From CADEEN01 sp963783785 (GTDB lineage Bacteria > Pseudomonadota > Gammaproteobacteria > Burkholderiales > Burkholderiaceae_C): a stretch of 64,000 bases of DNA. Location of the stretch: positions 62,001 to 126,000 of the forward strand of contig CAWAOQ010000011.1 in NCBI GenBank assembly GCA_963783785.1, in the 5' to 3' direction. The notes under the pieces were generated by a model. That model saw only the letters and a list, made by a program, of their open reading frames with translations. It made no database searches and was not told the origin of the DNA. This document shows positions 29,751-40,199 of this stretch, in pieces; the stretch's first letter is position 1, and every line of letters starts with the position of its first letter. The translations under genes were made by a program, and so were the position numbers.

Positions 29751-30200
29751 ATGCCCATGTACCGACGCCTCCTCGTTCCGGTCGATGGCAGCGACCTGTC
29801 CGACCGCGCCATCGACGCCAGCATCGAACTCGCGCAGCAGCTGGGTGCGGCCATCACCGGCTTCGTGGCCGAGCCGCTGCAACTGCCGCCGTCGGGGCCG
29901 CGCCCACGCGCTCGGCTCGACGAGGAGGCCCGCGAGCACGACGCGGTCACCACCGCGCATGCGCAACAGGTGCTGGCGCGCTTCGAAGCGCGTGCACGCG
30001 AGGCCGGCGTGGCGTTCGAGGGCTACCACGACCAGGTGCCGCGGATCGACCGAGCGATCATCGAGGCGGCGGAATCACGCGGCTGCGATCTGATCGTGAT
30101 GGTGACGCACGGCCGCGGCCCGTTCGGCGAGTTCCTGTTCGGCTCGCACACCAAGGCCGTGCTGGCCGGCAGCAAGCTGCCGCTGCTGGTGTTGCACTGA
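29751..30200 (+). CDS. Universal stress protein (UspA family)
   Basis: 149-residue single-domain Usp. Begins 'YRRLLVPVDGSDLSDRAID', the standard first strand and P-loop-like turn. Ends with the ATP-binding signature 'GRGPFGEFLFGSHTKAVL' (G-2x-G-9x-G-S pattern) and 'KLPLLVLH'. Cytoplasmic. The NNR-type box upstream suggests induction under NO or anaerobic conditions, which fits Usp proteins of denitrifiers. It is the last gene of the plus-strand nitrate block. Confidence 0.92.
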   Translation: MPMYRRLLVPVDGSDLSDRAIDASIELAQQLGAAITGFVAEPLQLPPSGPRPRARLDEEAREHDAVTTAHAQQVLARFEARAREAGVAFEGYHDQVPRIDRAIIEAAESRGCDLIVMVTHGRGPFGEFLFGSHTKAVLAGSKLPLLVLH

Positions 30201-30227
30201 CGGCAATCCCCGCGCGACGGCGCGCTG

Positions 30228-31224
30228 CTACATGCGCGCGATCCGTCCTTCGGCGATCAGCGGGGCGTACAGCGCGGTATCGGCGTCGATGCGATCACGC
30301 ACCCCCTGCGGCGTCGACGGCGTGATGTCGAAGCCGGCCTGCTCGGCACGGCCGCGCACTTCGGCGGTGCCCAGCGTCGGCCAGGATGTCGCTGCGCAAC
30401 TGCTCGGCCACCACGCCGGGCGTGCCCGCCGGCACCACCAGCGCCGCCCACGGGTGCATCTCGACCATCGGCGCGCCCGCTTCGGCCAGCGTCGGCACCT
30501 CGGGCAGCTTGGCCAGCCGCTTGCGCGCCGCCACCGCCAGCGGCCGCAGATGGCCGCGCGCCATCAGCCCGGCCACCGTGTTCAGCGAGAACGCGGTGAA
30601 GTCGACCTCGCCGGAGGCGACCGTGGTGAACAGCGCGCTGGCCTCCTTGAACGGCACGTGCATCATCTGCACCCCGGCGGCGCGGGCGAAGGTCTCGAGC
30701 GCCACATGGACCGCATGGCCATTGCCGAGCGTGCCGTAGCTGACGCTCCGCGGTGCACGCCGCGCTACGTCGAGCAACTCGGCAACGCTGCGAAACCGGC
30801 TGGCGCCACCGACCAGGATCAGGAAGGTGGCATGGAACAGCAGCGTCAGCGGCACCAGGTCGCGCACCGGGTCGTAGGGCAGCGTGTCGTGCAGCAACGG
30901 ATTGACCACCAGCGTCGCGGTGTCGGCCAGGAACAGCGTGTGGCCGTCGGCCGGGGTGCGCCGCACCTCGCTGAAGGCGACGATGCCCGACGCACCGGGC
31001 TTGTTGTCGATCACCACGGGCTGGCCCCATTGCTGCGACAGCCGCTCGCCGACGCTGCGCGCCACCACATCCGGCCCGACGCCCACCGAATACGGCACCA
31101 CCATGCGCACCGCGCGGTCGGGAAAACCCGGCAAGCGCGCTGCCATTGCCGTTGCCGGCCAACCCGGCAGCGTGCCGGCCAGCGTCGCCAGCACGGCCCG
31201 CCGGCCGATGCGCTCAGCAGCCAC
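30228..31224 (-). CDS. Bug-family periplasmic substrate-binding protein (one frameshift)
   Basis: Tripartite tricarboxylate transporter receptor, about 332 residues, binding a carboxylate in the periplasm. N-terminal 'RRAVLATLAGTLPGWPATAM' is a signal sequence, with Arg-Arg but no full Tat motif. Bug hallmarks: 'RMVVPYSVG', 'QPVVIDNKPGASG', 'YDPVRDLVPLTLL', 'ALVVPAGTPG'. An inserted base near 30385 shifts the last about 50 codons; the end is TAG 30228. No TctA/TctB partner is nearby, which is usual for Burkholderiales Bug proteins. Confidence 0.88.
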
Positions 31225-31400
31225 CGTCGAGCCCGCCGTCGAATGGGCGCAATCGATCGCCGCGTCGGCGGATTCTGGGCATCGTTTGGTTCATCATGCG
31301 GAGGTTCGAATGAACAGGCCGGTAGGTCGTCAGGTCGAAGGCGGTGCGGCGCGGGATTATCGCGGTTGGCTGTCTCCAGGCCGGACGGCCGCGGGCTTTC

Positions 31401-31414
31401 TTGACTTGCATCAA
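31401..31414. promoter_or_regulatory. FNR-type box upstream of the B12-dependent reductase
   Basis: TTGAC-TTGC-ATCAA, 9 of 10 matches to the FNR consensus. An AT-rich GAAATATTT stretch at 31442-31450 may supply the -10, a few bases farther than ideal. The reductase gene starts about 93 bases downstream. Confidence 0.55.
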
Positions 31415-31506
31415 GCGCGAAAGCCAGCGGCGCAGGCGGTCGAAATATTTGCCTGCTTGAACAGGATCAACGCGCACGCGGTCCGTTCGAGAAGATCATT
31501 CGACGA

Positions 31507-34411
31507 TTGACGCAGACACCGACCCCGGAGCCCGAATTGACACTGACCTCCCGCCTCGACACCACGACCGCAGCCACCGCGCTGCCGCCCCAGCCGATCA
31601 GCGCCGAAGTGCTGCTCGAGAAATACGCCAAGGGCGACGAGCAGACGCATCGACGAGGTCTATCGCCGCGTCGCGCAGGCGCTGGCCGAAGCCGAGCCGG
31701 CCGAGCAGCGGGCGCAATGGGGCGAACGCTTCGCGCAGGCGCTGGCGCAGGGCTTCATCCCGGCCGGACGCATCCAGTCGGCGGCCGGCACCGGGCTGGC
31801 GGCGACGCTGATCAACTGCTTCGTGCAGCCGGTCGGCGACTCGATCACGCAGATCGACGACGGCCACCCCGGCATCTACACCGCGCTGGCCGAAGCGGCC
31901 GAGACGATGCGCCGCGGCGGCGGCGTCGGCTACGACTTCTCGCGCATCCGCCCGCGCGGCGCCTGGGTCGGCGCCACGCAGAGCAGCGCCAGCGGCCCGG
32001 TCAGCTACATGCGGGTGTTCGACCGCTCGTGCGAGACGGTCGAGTCGGCCGGCGCGCGGCGCGGCGCGCAGATGGGCGTGCTGCGCTGCGACCACCCGGA
32101 CATCGAGGAGTTCATCCACGCCAAGGACCGCGGCGACCTGAAGAACTTCAACATCTCGATCGGCGTCACCGATGCCTTCATGACGGCGGTGCGGGACGGC
32201 GGCGACGTCGAGCTGGTGCACCGCGCCGAACCGGGCGCGGCCCAGAAGGCCGCCGGCGCGTACCGCCGCGGCGATGGCCTGTGGGTCTTTCGCAAGCTGC
32301 CGGCGCGCGAACTGTGGGACCAGGTCATGCGTTCGACCTACGACCATGCCGAGCCCGGCGTGCTGTTCCTCGACACCATCAACCGCGACAACAACCTCGC
32401 CTACTGCGAGAGCATCAGTGCGACCAATCCCTGCGGCGAACAGCCGCTGCCGGCCTACGGCTGCTGCTGCCTCGGCTCGATCGACCTGACGCGCTTCGTG
32501 CAGCGCCCGTTCGAGGCCGACGCGGCGTTCGACGAGGCCGGTTTCGAACAGCTGGTGCGCACCGCCGTGCGCATGCTCGACAACGTGCTCGACGTGACGA
32601 TGTGGCCGCTGCCGCAACAGCACGAGGAAGCCCGCCACAAGCGGCGCGTCGGCCTGGGCTTCACCGGTCTGGGTGATGCGCTGGTGATGCTGAACCTGCG
32701 CTACGACAGCGAGCCGGCGCGGGCGATGGCGCGGCGCATCGCCGAACGCATGCGCGACAGCGCCTACGACGCCTCGGTCGATCTGGCGCTGGAGCGCGGC
32801 GCATTCCCGCTGTTCAATGCCGACCTGTACCTGTCGGGCGGCACCTTCGCGTCGCGCCTGCCGCAGCCGCTGAAGGACCGCATCCGCGCGCACGGCCTGC
32901 GCAACTCGCACCTGCTGTCGATCGCGCCCACCGGCACCATCAGCCTGGCCTTTGCCGACAACGCCAGCAACGGCATCGAGCCGGCGTTCAGCTGGACCTA
33001 CGTGCGCAAGAAGCGCCAGCCCGACGGCAGCTTCGCCGAGCATCAGGTGCAGGACCACGCGTGGCGCCTGTTCAAGCACCTGAAGGGCGACGATGCCCCG
33101 CTGACGCCGGCCTTCGTGTCGGCACTCGAGATGAGCGCGCAGGCCCACGCCGAGATGGTGGCCGCGGTGGCGCCGCTGATCGACACCGCGATCAGCAAGA
33201 CCGTCAACGTGCCGGCCGACTACCCGTATGCCGATTTCGAGCGGCTCTACCAGCAAGCCTGGGCGCTGGGCCTGAAGGGCCTGGCCACCTACCGCCCCAA
33301 CGCCGTGCTCGGCAGCGTGCTGTCGACGCAGCCGGCGCCGCTGCAGGTCAGCGACCCGAACCGGCGCCTCGCGCTCGAGGCGCCGGCCGTGCCGGTGCTG
33401 GCCTCGCTGCGCTGGCCCGGCCGGCCCGACCTGCCGGGCGGCAACGCGGCCTGGACCTACATGATCGAGCACCCGTTCGGCTCGTTCGCGCTGTTCGTCG
33501 GCGACGTGCCGCGCGAGGATGGGCGCGGCGCGCAGCCGTTCGAGGTCTGGGTCAACGGTGCCGAGCAGCCGCGCGGCCTCGGCGCATTGGCCAAGACGCT
33601 GTCGATGGACCTGCGCGCCAACGACGCCGCGTGGCTGCAACTGAAGCTCGACGCGCTGGCCACGGTGGCCGAAGAACGGCCGTTCGAGATGCCCTTCCCG
33701 CCGCACGGCGAGCGGCGTCCGTTCCCCGGCGTGGTGGCCGCCACCGCCGCAGTGATCCGCTGGCGCTGCGAACAGCTCGGCACGCTGCCGCCGGCGGCCG
33801 GCGCCGCCACGCCGGTGATCGACGCGCTGTTCGCCCGCAACGAGCCGCACACCGACCCGTCGGGCACGCTGGCCTGGGCGGTCGACATCGACAACCCCGC
33901 CAGCGGCGAAGCCTTCACGGTGACGCTGAAGGAGGTCACGCTGCCCGGCCCCGACGGCCTGGCGGTGACGCGACCCTGCGCGTTGGCACTGGCAGGCAAC
34001 TACCCGCGCGCGCTCGACGGGCTGGCGCGGCTGCTGGCGCTGGACATGCGCGTGATCGATCCGGCCTGGATCGGCATGAAGCTGCGCAAGCTGCTCAACT
34101 ACGCCGAGCCGCTCGGCCACTTCATGGCCTTCGTGCCCGGCCTGCCTGGCGGACAGCGCCGCCAGCAGACCTGGCCGTCGACGGTGGCGTACCTGGCGCG
34201 CCTGGTGATCCACCGCTACGCGATGCTCGGCGTGCTCGACGAAGAGGGCTTCCCGCTGCGCGAGATGGGTGTGCTCGATGCGCCGCGCGCCGGCCAGGCG
34301 AGCCCGCTGCAGGCCGGCCGGCCCTGCCCCGAATGCGGCAACGCCAGCGTGATCCACAAGGACGGCTGCGATTTCTGCACCGCCTGCGGTTACGTCGGGC
34401 AGTGCGGCTGA
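31507..34411 (+). CDS. nrdJ: Adenosylcobalamin-dependent ribonucleoside-diphosphate reductase (class II)
   Basis: About 967 residues, making deoxyribonucleotides without oxygen by a B12-generated thiyl radical. Active-site motif 'NPCGEQPLPAYGCCCLGSID' shows the conserved Cys-x-Glu pattern. 'SIAPTGTISLAFADNASNG' binds substrate phosphate, and the C-terminus has a Cys-rich tail ('CPECGNASV', 'CDFCTACGYVGQCG') for re-reduction. An inserted C near 31648 shifts the frame early. The TTG at 31507 is the first usable start; TTG 31537 is an alternative. The FNR-type box upstream fits use under anaerobiosis. Confidence 0.93.
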
Positions 34412-34441
34412 GGCGCGGCCCGCCACCCGCGCGGGCGATGT

Positions 34442-36802
34442 TCAGGGTGGTGTCGAGAGGAAGCCGGCGGTCTCGGTCGCCGGCAGCACCTGTGCCGGCG
34501 CGAAGCTGACCGCAAAGCGCGCGCCGTGGCCGCCGTTGGCGCCGTATTCGAGCTGGCCACCCACCTGTTCGGTCAGCGACACCACGAGCTGCATGCCCAG
34601 CGAATCGCAGGCCGCGGGCGAGAAGCCGGCCGGCAGTCCGACGCCTTCGTCGCTGACGGCGAGTTCGACGCGCCCATCGGGCAGCGCGCGCAGCCGCAGC
34701 AGCACCGTGCCGGCACGCTGATCGGCGTAGGCGTGCTTGCAGCTGTTGGACACCAGCTCGGTGGTGATCAGCCCGAGCGGCACCGCGGCCTCGATGCCGA
34801 GCACCACCGGCTCGGCCTCGACGCGCAACGCCACGCGCCGCGCCGCCATGCCGTAGGCATCGCTCAGGTGTGCGGCCAGCTGGCCGAGGTAGGCGGCGAA
34901 GTCGATCGATGACAGGTCGCCGCGCTGGTAGAGCTGCTCGTGCACCAGCGCCATCGACTTCACGCGCTGGGCACTCTCGTCCATCAGCTGGCGCACGGCC
35001 TCGTCGGTGCAGCGGCGGCCCTGCAGGTTGAGCAGGCTGGCGACCACCTGCAGGTTGTTCTTGACGCGGTGGTAGATCTCCTTGAGCAGCACTTCCTTCT
35101 CGCGCAGCGCCTCGCGGATCTGCGCCTCGGCACGCTTGCGCGCGGTGATGTCGCGCGTCAGGTACAGCCACTGGCCGTTCTGCATCGGCGTCACCCGGGC
35201 TTCGAAGTCGCGACCGGCGCCGCCCTGGGTGTCGAGGTGGTACTCGATCTGCTGGACGCATTGATCCTCGCGGGCACGCCGCAGCGCCTGCGTGATCCTG
35301 TCGCCCAGCGGCGCGGGCAGCACCTCCGCGAACCGTCGCCCCTGCACCTGCGGCCACGGCGCGCTCAGCGACGGATGGTCCGGCCGGCTGACGGCGAGAT
35401 AGCGTTCCTGCTCGTCGACGACGAACCACAGGTCGGGTACCGCCGACAGCACCGCATCGAGCCGTGCATGGGCCTCGCGCAGCGCAGCCGCGTTGGCCTC
35501 CCGTTCGGAGATGTCACGCAACCGGTGCAGGTACAGCCGCCGCCCTTCGCTGAGGAATTCGTCGCGCGTCCACTCGATCCGCACGTCGCGACCGTCCGGG
35601 TGGCGCACGCTGACGACGGCCAGCGCCCCGGTGGCTGCGGTGCCGGCGGCCACCGGCAGCGGCAGCAACGCATGCACGTCGCGCCCCAGCAGTTCCGCGC
35701 CGGATCGGCCCAGCAACTGCGCGACCGATGGATTGGCCGACTCGATGACGCCGCGTTCGTCGGTGATCACCGCGCCGTCGCTCATGCCGTCGAAGATGAC
35801 CCGGAACTGCGTCTGCAGCGCACGGCGCTCGGCATCGGCGGCTGCGCGCAGGCGCTCGACCATCTGTTGCAGCGATTCGGCGAGCACGCGAACCTCGCCA
35901 CGGGCCTGGGTCGGCACGCCGATCGGCAGCGCGGCTTGCGGGCCCTGGCCCGAGATGCGCTGCGCCATCGCGGCCAGCGCGCGGATCGGCCCGGCGACGC
36001 GGTGCGCCGCGGCGATGCTGAGCGCCACCAGCAGCAGCACGCACAGCAGCCCGAGCACCAAGTATTGCCACTGCAGCCTGGCCAGCGCGCGCTCGGCGAC
36101 ACCACGGTCGAACCCGGCATCGAGCGCCAGCGTGACTGCGCCGAGCGCAGGCGGCAGCGCCAGGCCGATCAGCACGTGATCGGCCGGCGCGGCCACCGCG
36201 CCGGCAGCCATGTCGCGCAGACCGAGCCGGTCGCCAGTCGCCTCGCCGACATCGTGCAGCAGCACGTTCACCGGCAGGCGCATCACCATGGCCCCTTCGA
36301 CCGATCGGGTGTAGGGCAGCAGCACCGGGTAGGCGATCATGACCGCCTGGGCCGCGCCGTCGCGCTCGACGAGTCGGGCCCCGGGCGTGGCGGACTCGAT
36401 GCGCGCACGCAGCCAGGCCTGCTGATCGGCCGCGACTCTCGAGGCGCGCCCCGCCTCGATCACCGGTCGGGCCTGGAAGTCCAGCAGCGACAGCGACACC
36501 GGCTGGCCGTCGACCTGGGCCACGCCGTCGAGGATCGGCTTGACGTAGATCTCGCGCCCCGCGCTGTCGAGCAGGGCATTGCGGATCACCAGGTTGCGCG
36601 ACAGCGCGTCGACAGACTGCACGGCCTGCAACAGCCGGGTCTCGACGCGAGCGGCCGCGCCGCGCGCCTTGATCTCGACCTTGACCTGCTCGGCCTCGAT
36701 GGTGCGGTCGCGCACCACCAGGTAGCCGGTCACGCCCACCAGCCCCACCATCAACGAGCTGACCAGGCCGACCGCGAGCGCGGTGCGGGTGACGAAGTTC
36801 AT
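34442..36802 (-). CDS. Membrane sensor histidine kinase with PAS domains (HisKA_2 type)
   Basis: 786 residues. TM1 about 8-28, a periplasmic sensor region of about 180 residues, TM2 about 240-265, then HAMP, two PAS domains ('TQFRVIFDGMSDGAVITDE', 'RLDAVLSAVPDLWFVVDE') and a HisKA_2 phosphoacceptor 'EIYHRVKNNLQVVASLL' with HATPase N-box 'ELVSNSCKHAYAD' and G-box 'SDEGVGLPAG'. It follows the periplasmic binding protein gene by three bases, so that protein may present its ligand to this kinase. No response regulator is fused; the GGDEF regulator two genes upstream is the natural partner. Confidence 0.9.
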   Translation of the reverse strand: MNFVTRTALAVGLVSSLMVGLVGVTGYLVVRDRTIEAEQVKVEIKARGAAARVETRLLQAVQSVDALSRNLVIRNALLDSAGREIYVKPILDGVAQVDGQPVSLSLLDFQARPVIEAGRASRVAADQQAWLRARIESATPGARLVERDGAAQAVMIAYPVLLPYTRSVEGAMVMRLPVNVLLHDVGEATGDRLGLRDMAAGAVAAPADHVLIGLALPPALGAVTLALDAGFDRGVAERALARLQWQYLVLGLLCVLLLVALSIAAAHRVAGPIRALAAMAQRISGQGPQAALPIGVPTQARGEVRVLAESLQQMVERLRAAADAERRALQTQFRVIFDGMSDGAVITDERGVIESANPSVAQLLGRSGAELLGRDVHALLPLPVAAGTAATGALAVVSVRHPDGRDVRIEWTRDEFLSEGRRLYLHRLRDISEREANAAALREAHARLDAVLSAVPDLWFVVDEQERYLAVSRPDHPSLSAPWPQVQGRRFAEVLPAPLGDRITQALRRAREDQCVQQIEYHLDTQGGAGRDFEARVTPMQNGQWLYLTRDITARKRAEAQIREALREKEVLLKEIYHRVKNNLQVVASLLNLQGRRCTDEAVRQLMDESAQRVKSMALVHEQLYQRGDLSSIDFAAYLGQLAAHLSDAYGMAARRVALRVEAEPVVLGIEAAVPLGLITTELVSNSCKHAYADQRAGTVLLRLRALPDGRVELAVSDEGVGLPAGFSPAACDSLGMQLVVSLTEQVGGQLEYGANGGHGARFAVSFAPAQVLPATETAGFLSTPP

Positions 36803-36805
36803 CGA

Positions 36806-38014
36806 TCAGCGCCCCGACGCGCCTCGCTCGATCGGCACCAATGCGCCGTCGGCGCGGTAGCGGGCAAAGAACACATCCGACGGCACCAGCGCCTCGTGGC
36901 GCTCGGGGGTGAACGGCCGGTCGAAGCGGCGCAGCAGCCCGTCGTAATCGCGCACCTGTTCGAGCGCCGAGCGGATCCTGGCCCGGTCGGTCGAGCCGGC
37001 CAGGTCGATCGCGCGCGCCAGGATGTGCGTCAGGTCGTAGGCATGGCCGAAGCCGACCGGACTCTGGACCTCTTCGGCTCGCGCAACGCCACCGATGCGC
37101 CTGGCGATGTCGATCACCCGGCGCACCTTGCGCGGGTCGGCGCGCAGCAGGCTGAAGGTCTGGATCACCGAGAAATCGAGCTTGGCGAAGTTCGCGGCGC
37201 CCACCTCCTCGTGGATGCGACCGCCGGTGATGCCCCAGTGCGAAACCAGCGGCACCCGCAGCTTGGCGTCCAGGCCGGCGATCGCCCGCAGCAGGATGGC
37301 GCATTCGCGGTCGTTGATCACGAGCAGGACTGCCTGCGCACCCTGCTCGAGCAGCCGCGTGTACTGGCCCAGCAGCGCCTCGTCGCCGCTGTTGTAGAAC
37401 TCGATGCCGACGATGCCGGCGCCGCCGACCCGCGCCAGGTGTCGCTCGGCAGCCTCTCGATTGCTGCGGCCCCAGGTGGTGTTGGCCAGGATCAGGCCGA
37501 TGCGCTGGCGCCCGGTCGCACGCACCCGATCGATCATCGCCGGCATCGCGATCTGGTCGTGCAGCGCGAGCCGGAAGGCGTAGTTCGGCCGCTGGCCGTT
37601 GTTGATGATGCTGGTGGCGCTGGACCAAGGCGCCAGCAGCGGGATCTTCAACTCGTGTGCCGGCTTGATCACCTCGGTCAATACCGGGCTGAAGCGGCCG
37701 CCGAACACGGCCACCAGATCGGGCATCGCCGCGAGTTCGCTCAGGTTGGCGATGCCGCGGGCCGGGTTGGCGTGGTTGTCGCGCGTGACCAGCTCGAGCG
37801 GGCGCCCGCCGAGCACGCCGCCGGCGGCGTTGATCTCGTGCAGCGCCACGCGGATGCCGAGCTCGATCGCCTGCGCCGACGTGCTGCCCTCGATCGAGTA
37901 CTCGGCGTCCAGTCCGATCCGCACCGGGGCGCCGGTCGCCGGGGCAGCGATCGCAGCGCTGGTGGCGAGCGCCAGCACGACGCTGGCGCAGGCCTGACGA
38001 AGCCAGGACTTCAT
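36806..38014 (-). CDS. Periplasmic binding protein, LivK/AmiC-like
   Basis: 402 residues with an N-terminal signal ('CASVVLALATSAAIAAPATG', cleavage after Ala). Type 1 periplasmic-binding fold: 'RIGLDAEYSIEGSTSAQAIE', 'EINAAGGVLGGRPLELVTRD', 'VFGGRFSPVLTEVIKP'. No ABC permease or ATPase genes are adjacent, so uptake is unlikely. Its place directly before a sensor kinase suggests ligand sensing. Ligand probably an amino acid, amide or aromatic acid; not determinable. Confidence 0.85.
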   Translation of the reverse strand: MKSWLRQACASVVLALATSAAIAAPATGAPVRIGLDAEYSIEGSTSAQAIELGIRVALHEINAAGGVLGGRPLELVTRDNHANPARGIANLSELAAMPDLVAVFGGRFSPVLTEVIKPAHELKIPLLAPWSSATSIINNGQRPNYAFRLALHDQIAMPAMIDRVRATGRQRIGLILANTTWGRSNREAAERHLARVGGAGIVGIEFYNSGDEALLGQYTRLLEQGAQAVLLVINDRECAILLRAIAGLDAKLRVPLVSHWGITGGRIHEEVGAANFAKLDFSVIQTFSLLRADPRKVRRVIDIARRIGGVARAEEVQSPVGFGHAYDLTHILARAIDLAGSTDRARIRSALEQVRDYDGLLRRFDRPFTPERHEALVPSDVFFARYRADGALVPIERGASGR

Positions 38015-38081
38015 GCGGGGTCCATCGACGATCAACATTGGCGCGCCACTGTGGCCCGGTGCTGCGATCCCGCCACCGGCG

Positions 38082-39398
38082 CTAGCCGTGGGCAACGACG
38101 CAGCTTCCGCCCAGCTTCTTGGCCCGGTACATCGCGGCGTCGGCCAGCCGCAGCAGGCCGGCGGCAGTGCTGCTGTCGTTGGGGTACAGGCTGATGCCGA
38201 TGCTGGCCGCGACCTTGACCAGCGCGTCGCCGGCACGACACGGTCGGCCGACGATCTCGATCAGCCGCGTGGCCATCTCGGCGATCGTCGCTTCTTGCGC
38301 CAGATTGCCGGCGACCAGCACGAACTCGTCGCCACCGAGGCGGGCGATGAAGTCGTCGATGCGCAGGGTGTGCTTCAGGCGCTGCGCCACCTCGGCCAGC
38401 ACGGCGTCGCCGACGTCGTGTCCGAACGAATCGTTGATCTGCTTGAAGCCATCCAGGTCGATGAACAGCACCGCCAGCTGGCTGTGCTGGCGCTTGGCGC
38501 TGGCCAGCATGACCTCCAAACGTTCGTGAAGGCTGGAGCGGTTGTGCAGGCCCGTGAGGGGGTCGAGCTGGGCCAGTTCGCGCAGGTTGGCCTCGGCGCG
38601 CAGGCGTTCGCTGCTGTCGCGCAGCACGAGCACGGCACCGAGCACGCGGGCACCCCCATCTTCGCGGGTCGGCGAGGCCTGGGCGTCCACCAGCATGCCG
38701 TCGCCGCGACGGGGCTGCAGGCGGCCGTGCACGCGGGCGGTGGCCTGGCGCTGCGAGAGGGCCTGGTCGATCAGATCGGGCAGCGCCTGGTGCGTCTGCA
38801 CATCGGCGAGCGAGAACACCTCGTGCACCGGTCGGCCGATCGCCTCGGCGGCGTGCCATGCCGTCAGACGCTCGGCAACCCGGTTCACGAACCGAACGCA
38901 GCCATGCTCGTCGGTGGCGATCACGCCGTCGCTGATGCCTTGCAGGGTGCTGGCAAACCAGCTCTGGCTCTCGCGCAACTGCGCTTCGAGCCGGTGCTGC
39001 TGCAGCGCGAGCTCGATCGTCGCGCGCAACTCGGTCGGCCGGATCGGCTTGAGCAGGTAGCCATGCGGCGACACCTGCTTGGCGCGGTCGAGGGTGGCCT
39101 TGTCGCCATAGGCCGTCAGGAAGATCACCGTCGCATCGGTGTCCTCGCGGATCAGGCGCGCGGTCTCGATGCCGTCGCGATCGCCCTGGATGGCGATGTC
39201 CATCATCACCGCGTCGGGCCGCAACTGGGTGGCCAGCTGATGCGCGCGGTCGCACGAGGCGGCGGTGCCGACGACCTGGAAGCCCAGGCTGTCGAGCTGG
39301 GCGGCCATGTCCATCGCGATGACCGACTCGTCCTCGACGATCAGGATGCGTGGTCGGGCACTCGTCGCGTGGCGGTGTGTCGTTGCAAGCGCTGGCAT
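38082..39398 (-). CDS. Response regulator with PAS and GGDEF domains (diguanylate cyclase)
   Basis: 438 residues. Receiver domain 'ARPRILIVEDESVIAMDMAA' with phospho-Asp in 'AVMMDIAIQGDRDG' and Lys in 'GYLLKPIRP'. A PAS domain follows ('TLQGISDGVIATDEHG'), then a GGDEF domain with intact active site 'RLGGDEFVLVAG' and an allosteric I-site RIDD five residues before it. It should make cyclic di-GMP when phosphorylated and be inhibited by product. It precedes the binding protein and kinase genes on the same strand. Confidence 0.92.
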   Translation of the reverse strand: MPALATTHRHATSARPRILIVEDESVIAMDMAAQLDSLGFQVVGTAASCDRAHQLATQLRPDAVMMDIAIQGDRDGIETARLIREDTDATVIFLTAYGDKATLDRAKQVSPHGYLLKPIRPTELRATIELALQQHRLEAQLRESQSWFASTLQGISDGVIATDEHGCVRFVNRVAERLTAWHAAEAIGRPVHEVFSLADVQTHQALPDLIDQALSQRQATARVHGRLQPRRGDGMLVDAQASPTREDGGARVLGAVLVLRDSSERLRAEANLRELAQLDPLTGLHNRSSLHERLEVMLASAKRQHSQLAVLFIDLDGFKQINDSFGHDVGDAVLAEVAQRLKHTLRIDDFIARLGGDEFVLVAGNLAQEATIAEMATRLIEIVGRPCRAGDALVKVAASIGISLYPNDSSTAAGLLRLADAAMYRAKKLGGSCVVAHG

Positions 39399-39525
39399 GG
39401 GCTGGGCGTTCGGCCGGGCCTGGACACTCGTCGCGACAGCCGGGCCCTGTCAGGGTCCGGCCTATTGTGACACCGGTACTGCCTGCCACCGACGCCCGCG
39501 CACCGTGCAGCGACCCCGCCGCACG

Positions 39526-40179
39526 TCACGCCATCGCATGCCACAACGCGGCGATGAAATGGCAGGCGCTGCCCGCCATCACGAACAGGTGCCAGACGAA
39601 GTGGGCATAGCGCAGTTTCGTGTCGAACACGAACACCACGGCCCCGGCGGTGTACGACAGCCCGCCGGCGACCAGCCAGGCCAGTCCCTCGGCCGACATG
39701 CGCTCGACCAGCGGCACGACAGCCACCAGCGCCACCCAGCCCATCGCGACGTACAGGCCGGTCGACCACAGCGGGTGCTTCAGGCGGTCGAACAATTTGG
39801 CCGCGACGCCGAGCCCGGCCGCGGCCCAGACCACGCCGAACAACGTCCAGCCCCAGGCCCCGCGCAGCACGCCGAACAGGAACGGCATGTAGCTGCCGGC
39901 GATGAACAGGTAGATGGAGGCGTGGTCGAGCCGGTTCAGCCAGACCTTCGTGCGCCCGCGCGGCAGCGCGTGGTACAGCGTCGAGACCAGGTACAGCAGG
40001 ATCATCGTGCCGGCGAACAGGCTGGCGGCGACCACGTTGGCAGTGCCGCCGCGCGTCGCCGCCCCATGCACCAGGATCGGCAGCGCGGCCACCGCGAGCA
40101 GCAAGCCCAGGCCATGGCTGATCGAGTTGGCGATCTCTTCGCCGAGGGTTTGTGCGCGTTCGATGCTGTCGGCGGTCAT
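39526..40179 (-). CDS. Hemolysin III / PAQR family membrane protein
   Basis: 217 residues, seven hydrophobic helices. Family motifs: 'GEEIANSISHGLGLLLAV' (N-terminal), 'LYHALPRGRTKVWLNRLDHA' (His and Asp of the PAQR metal site) and 'FVWHLFVMAGSACHFIAAL' (two C-terminal His). It starts 20 bases after the flavin reductase-cytochrome b fusion, so it may be the last gene of the redox operon. Function of bacterial members is unclear; hydrolase activity on lipids is suspected from the PAQR metal site. Confidence 0.88.
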   Translation of the reverse strand: MTADSIERAQTLGEEIANSISHGLGLLLAVAALPILVHGAATRGGTANVVAASLFAGTMILLYLVSTLYHALPRGRTKVWLNRLDHASIYLFIAGSYMPFLFGVLRGAWGWTLFGVVWAAAGLGVAAKLFDRLKHPLWSTGLYVAMGWVALVAVVPLVERMSAEGLAWLVAGGLSYTAGAVVFVFDTKLRYAHFVWHLFVMAGSACHFIAALWHAMA

Positions 40180-40199
40180 GGTGGGGATCGTAACGGCTC

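Noticed and set aside
31598..34426. 942-codon minus-strand frame opposite the B12-dependent reductase
   Set aside because: Shadow of nrdJ: no motifs and a composition typical of the complementary strand of GC-rich genes.
34940..38194. 1084-codon plus-strand frame across the kinase and binding protein genes
   Set aside because: Antisense to two clear genes; no signal, domain or ribosome site.
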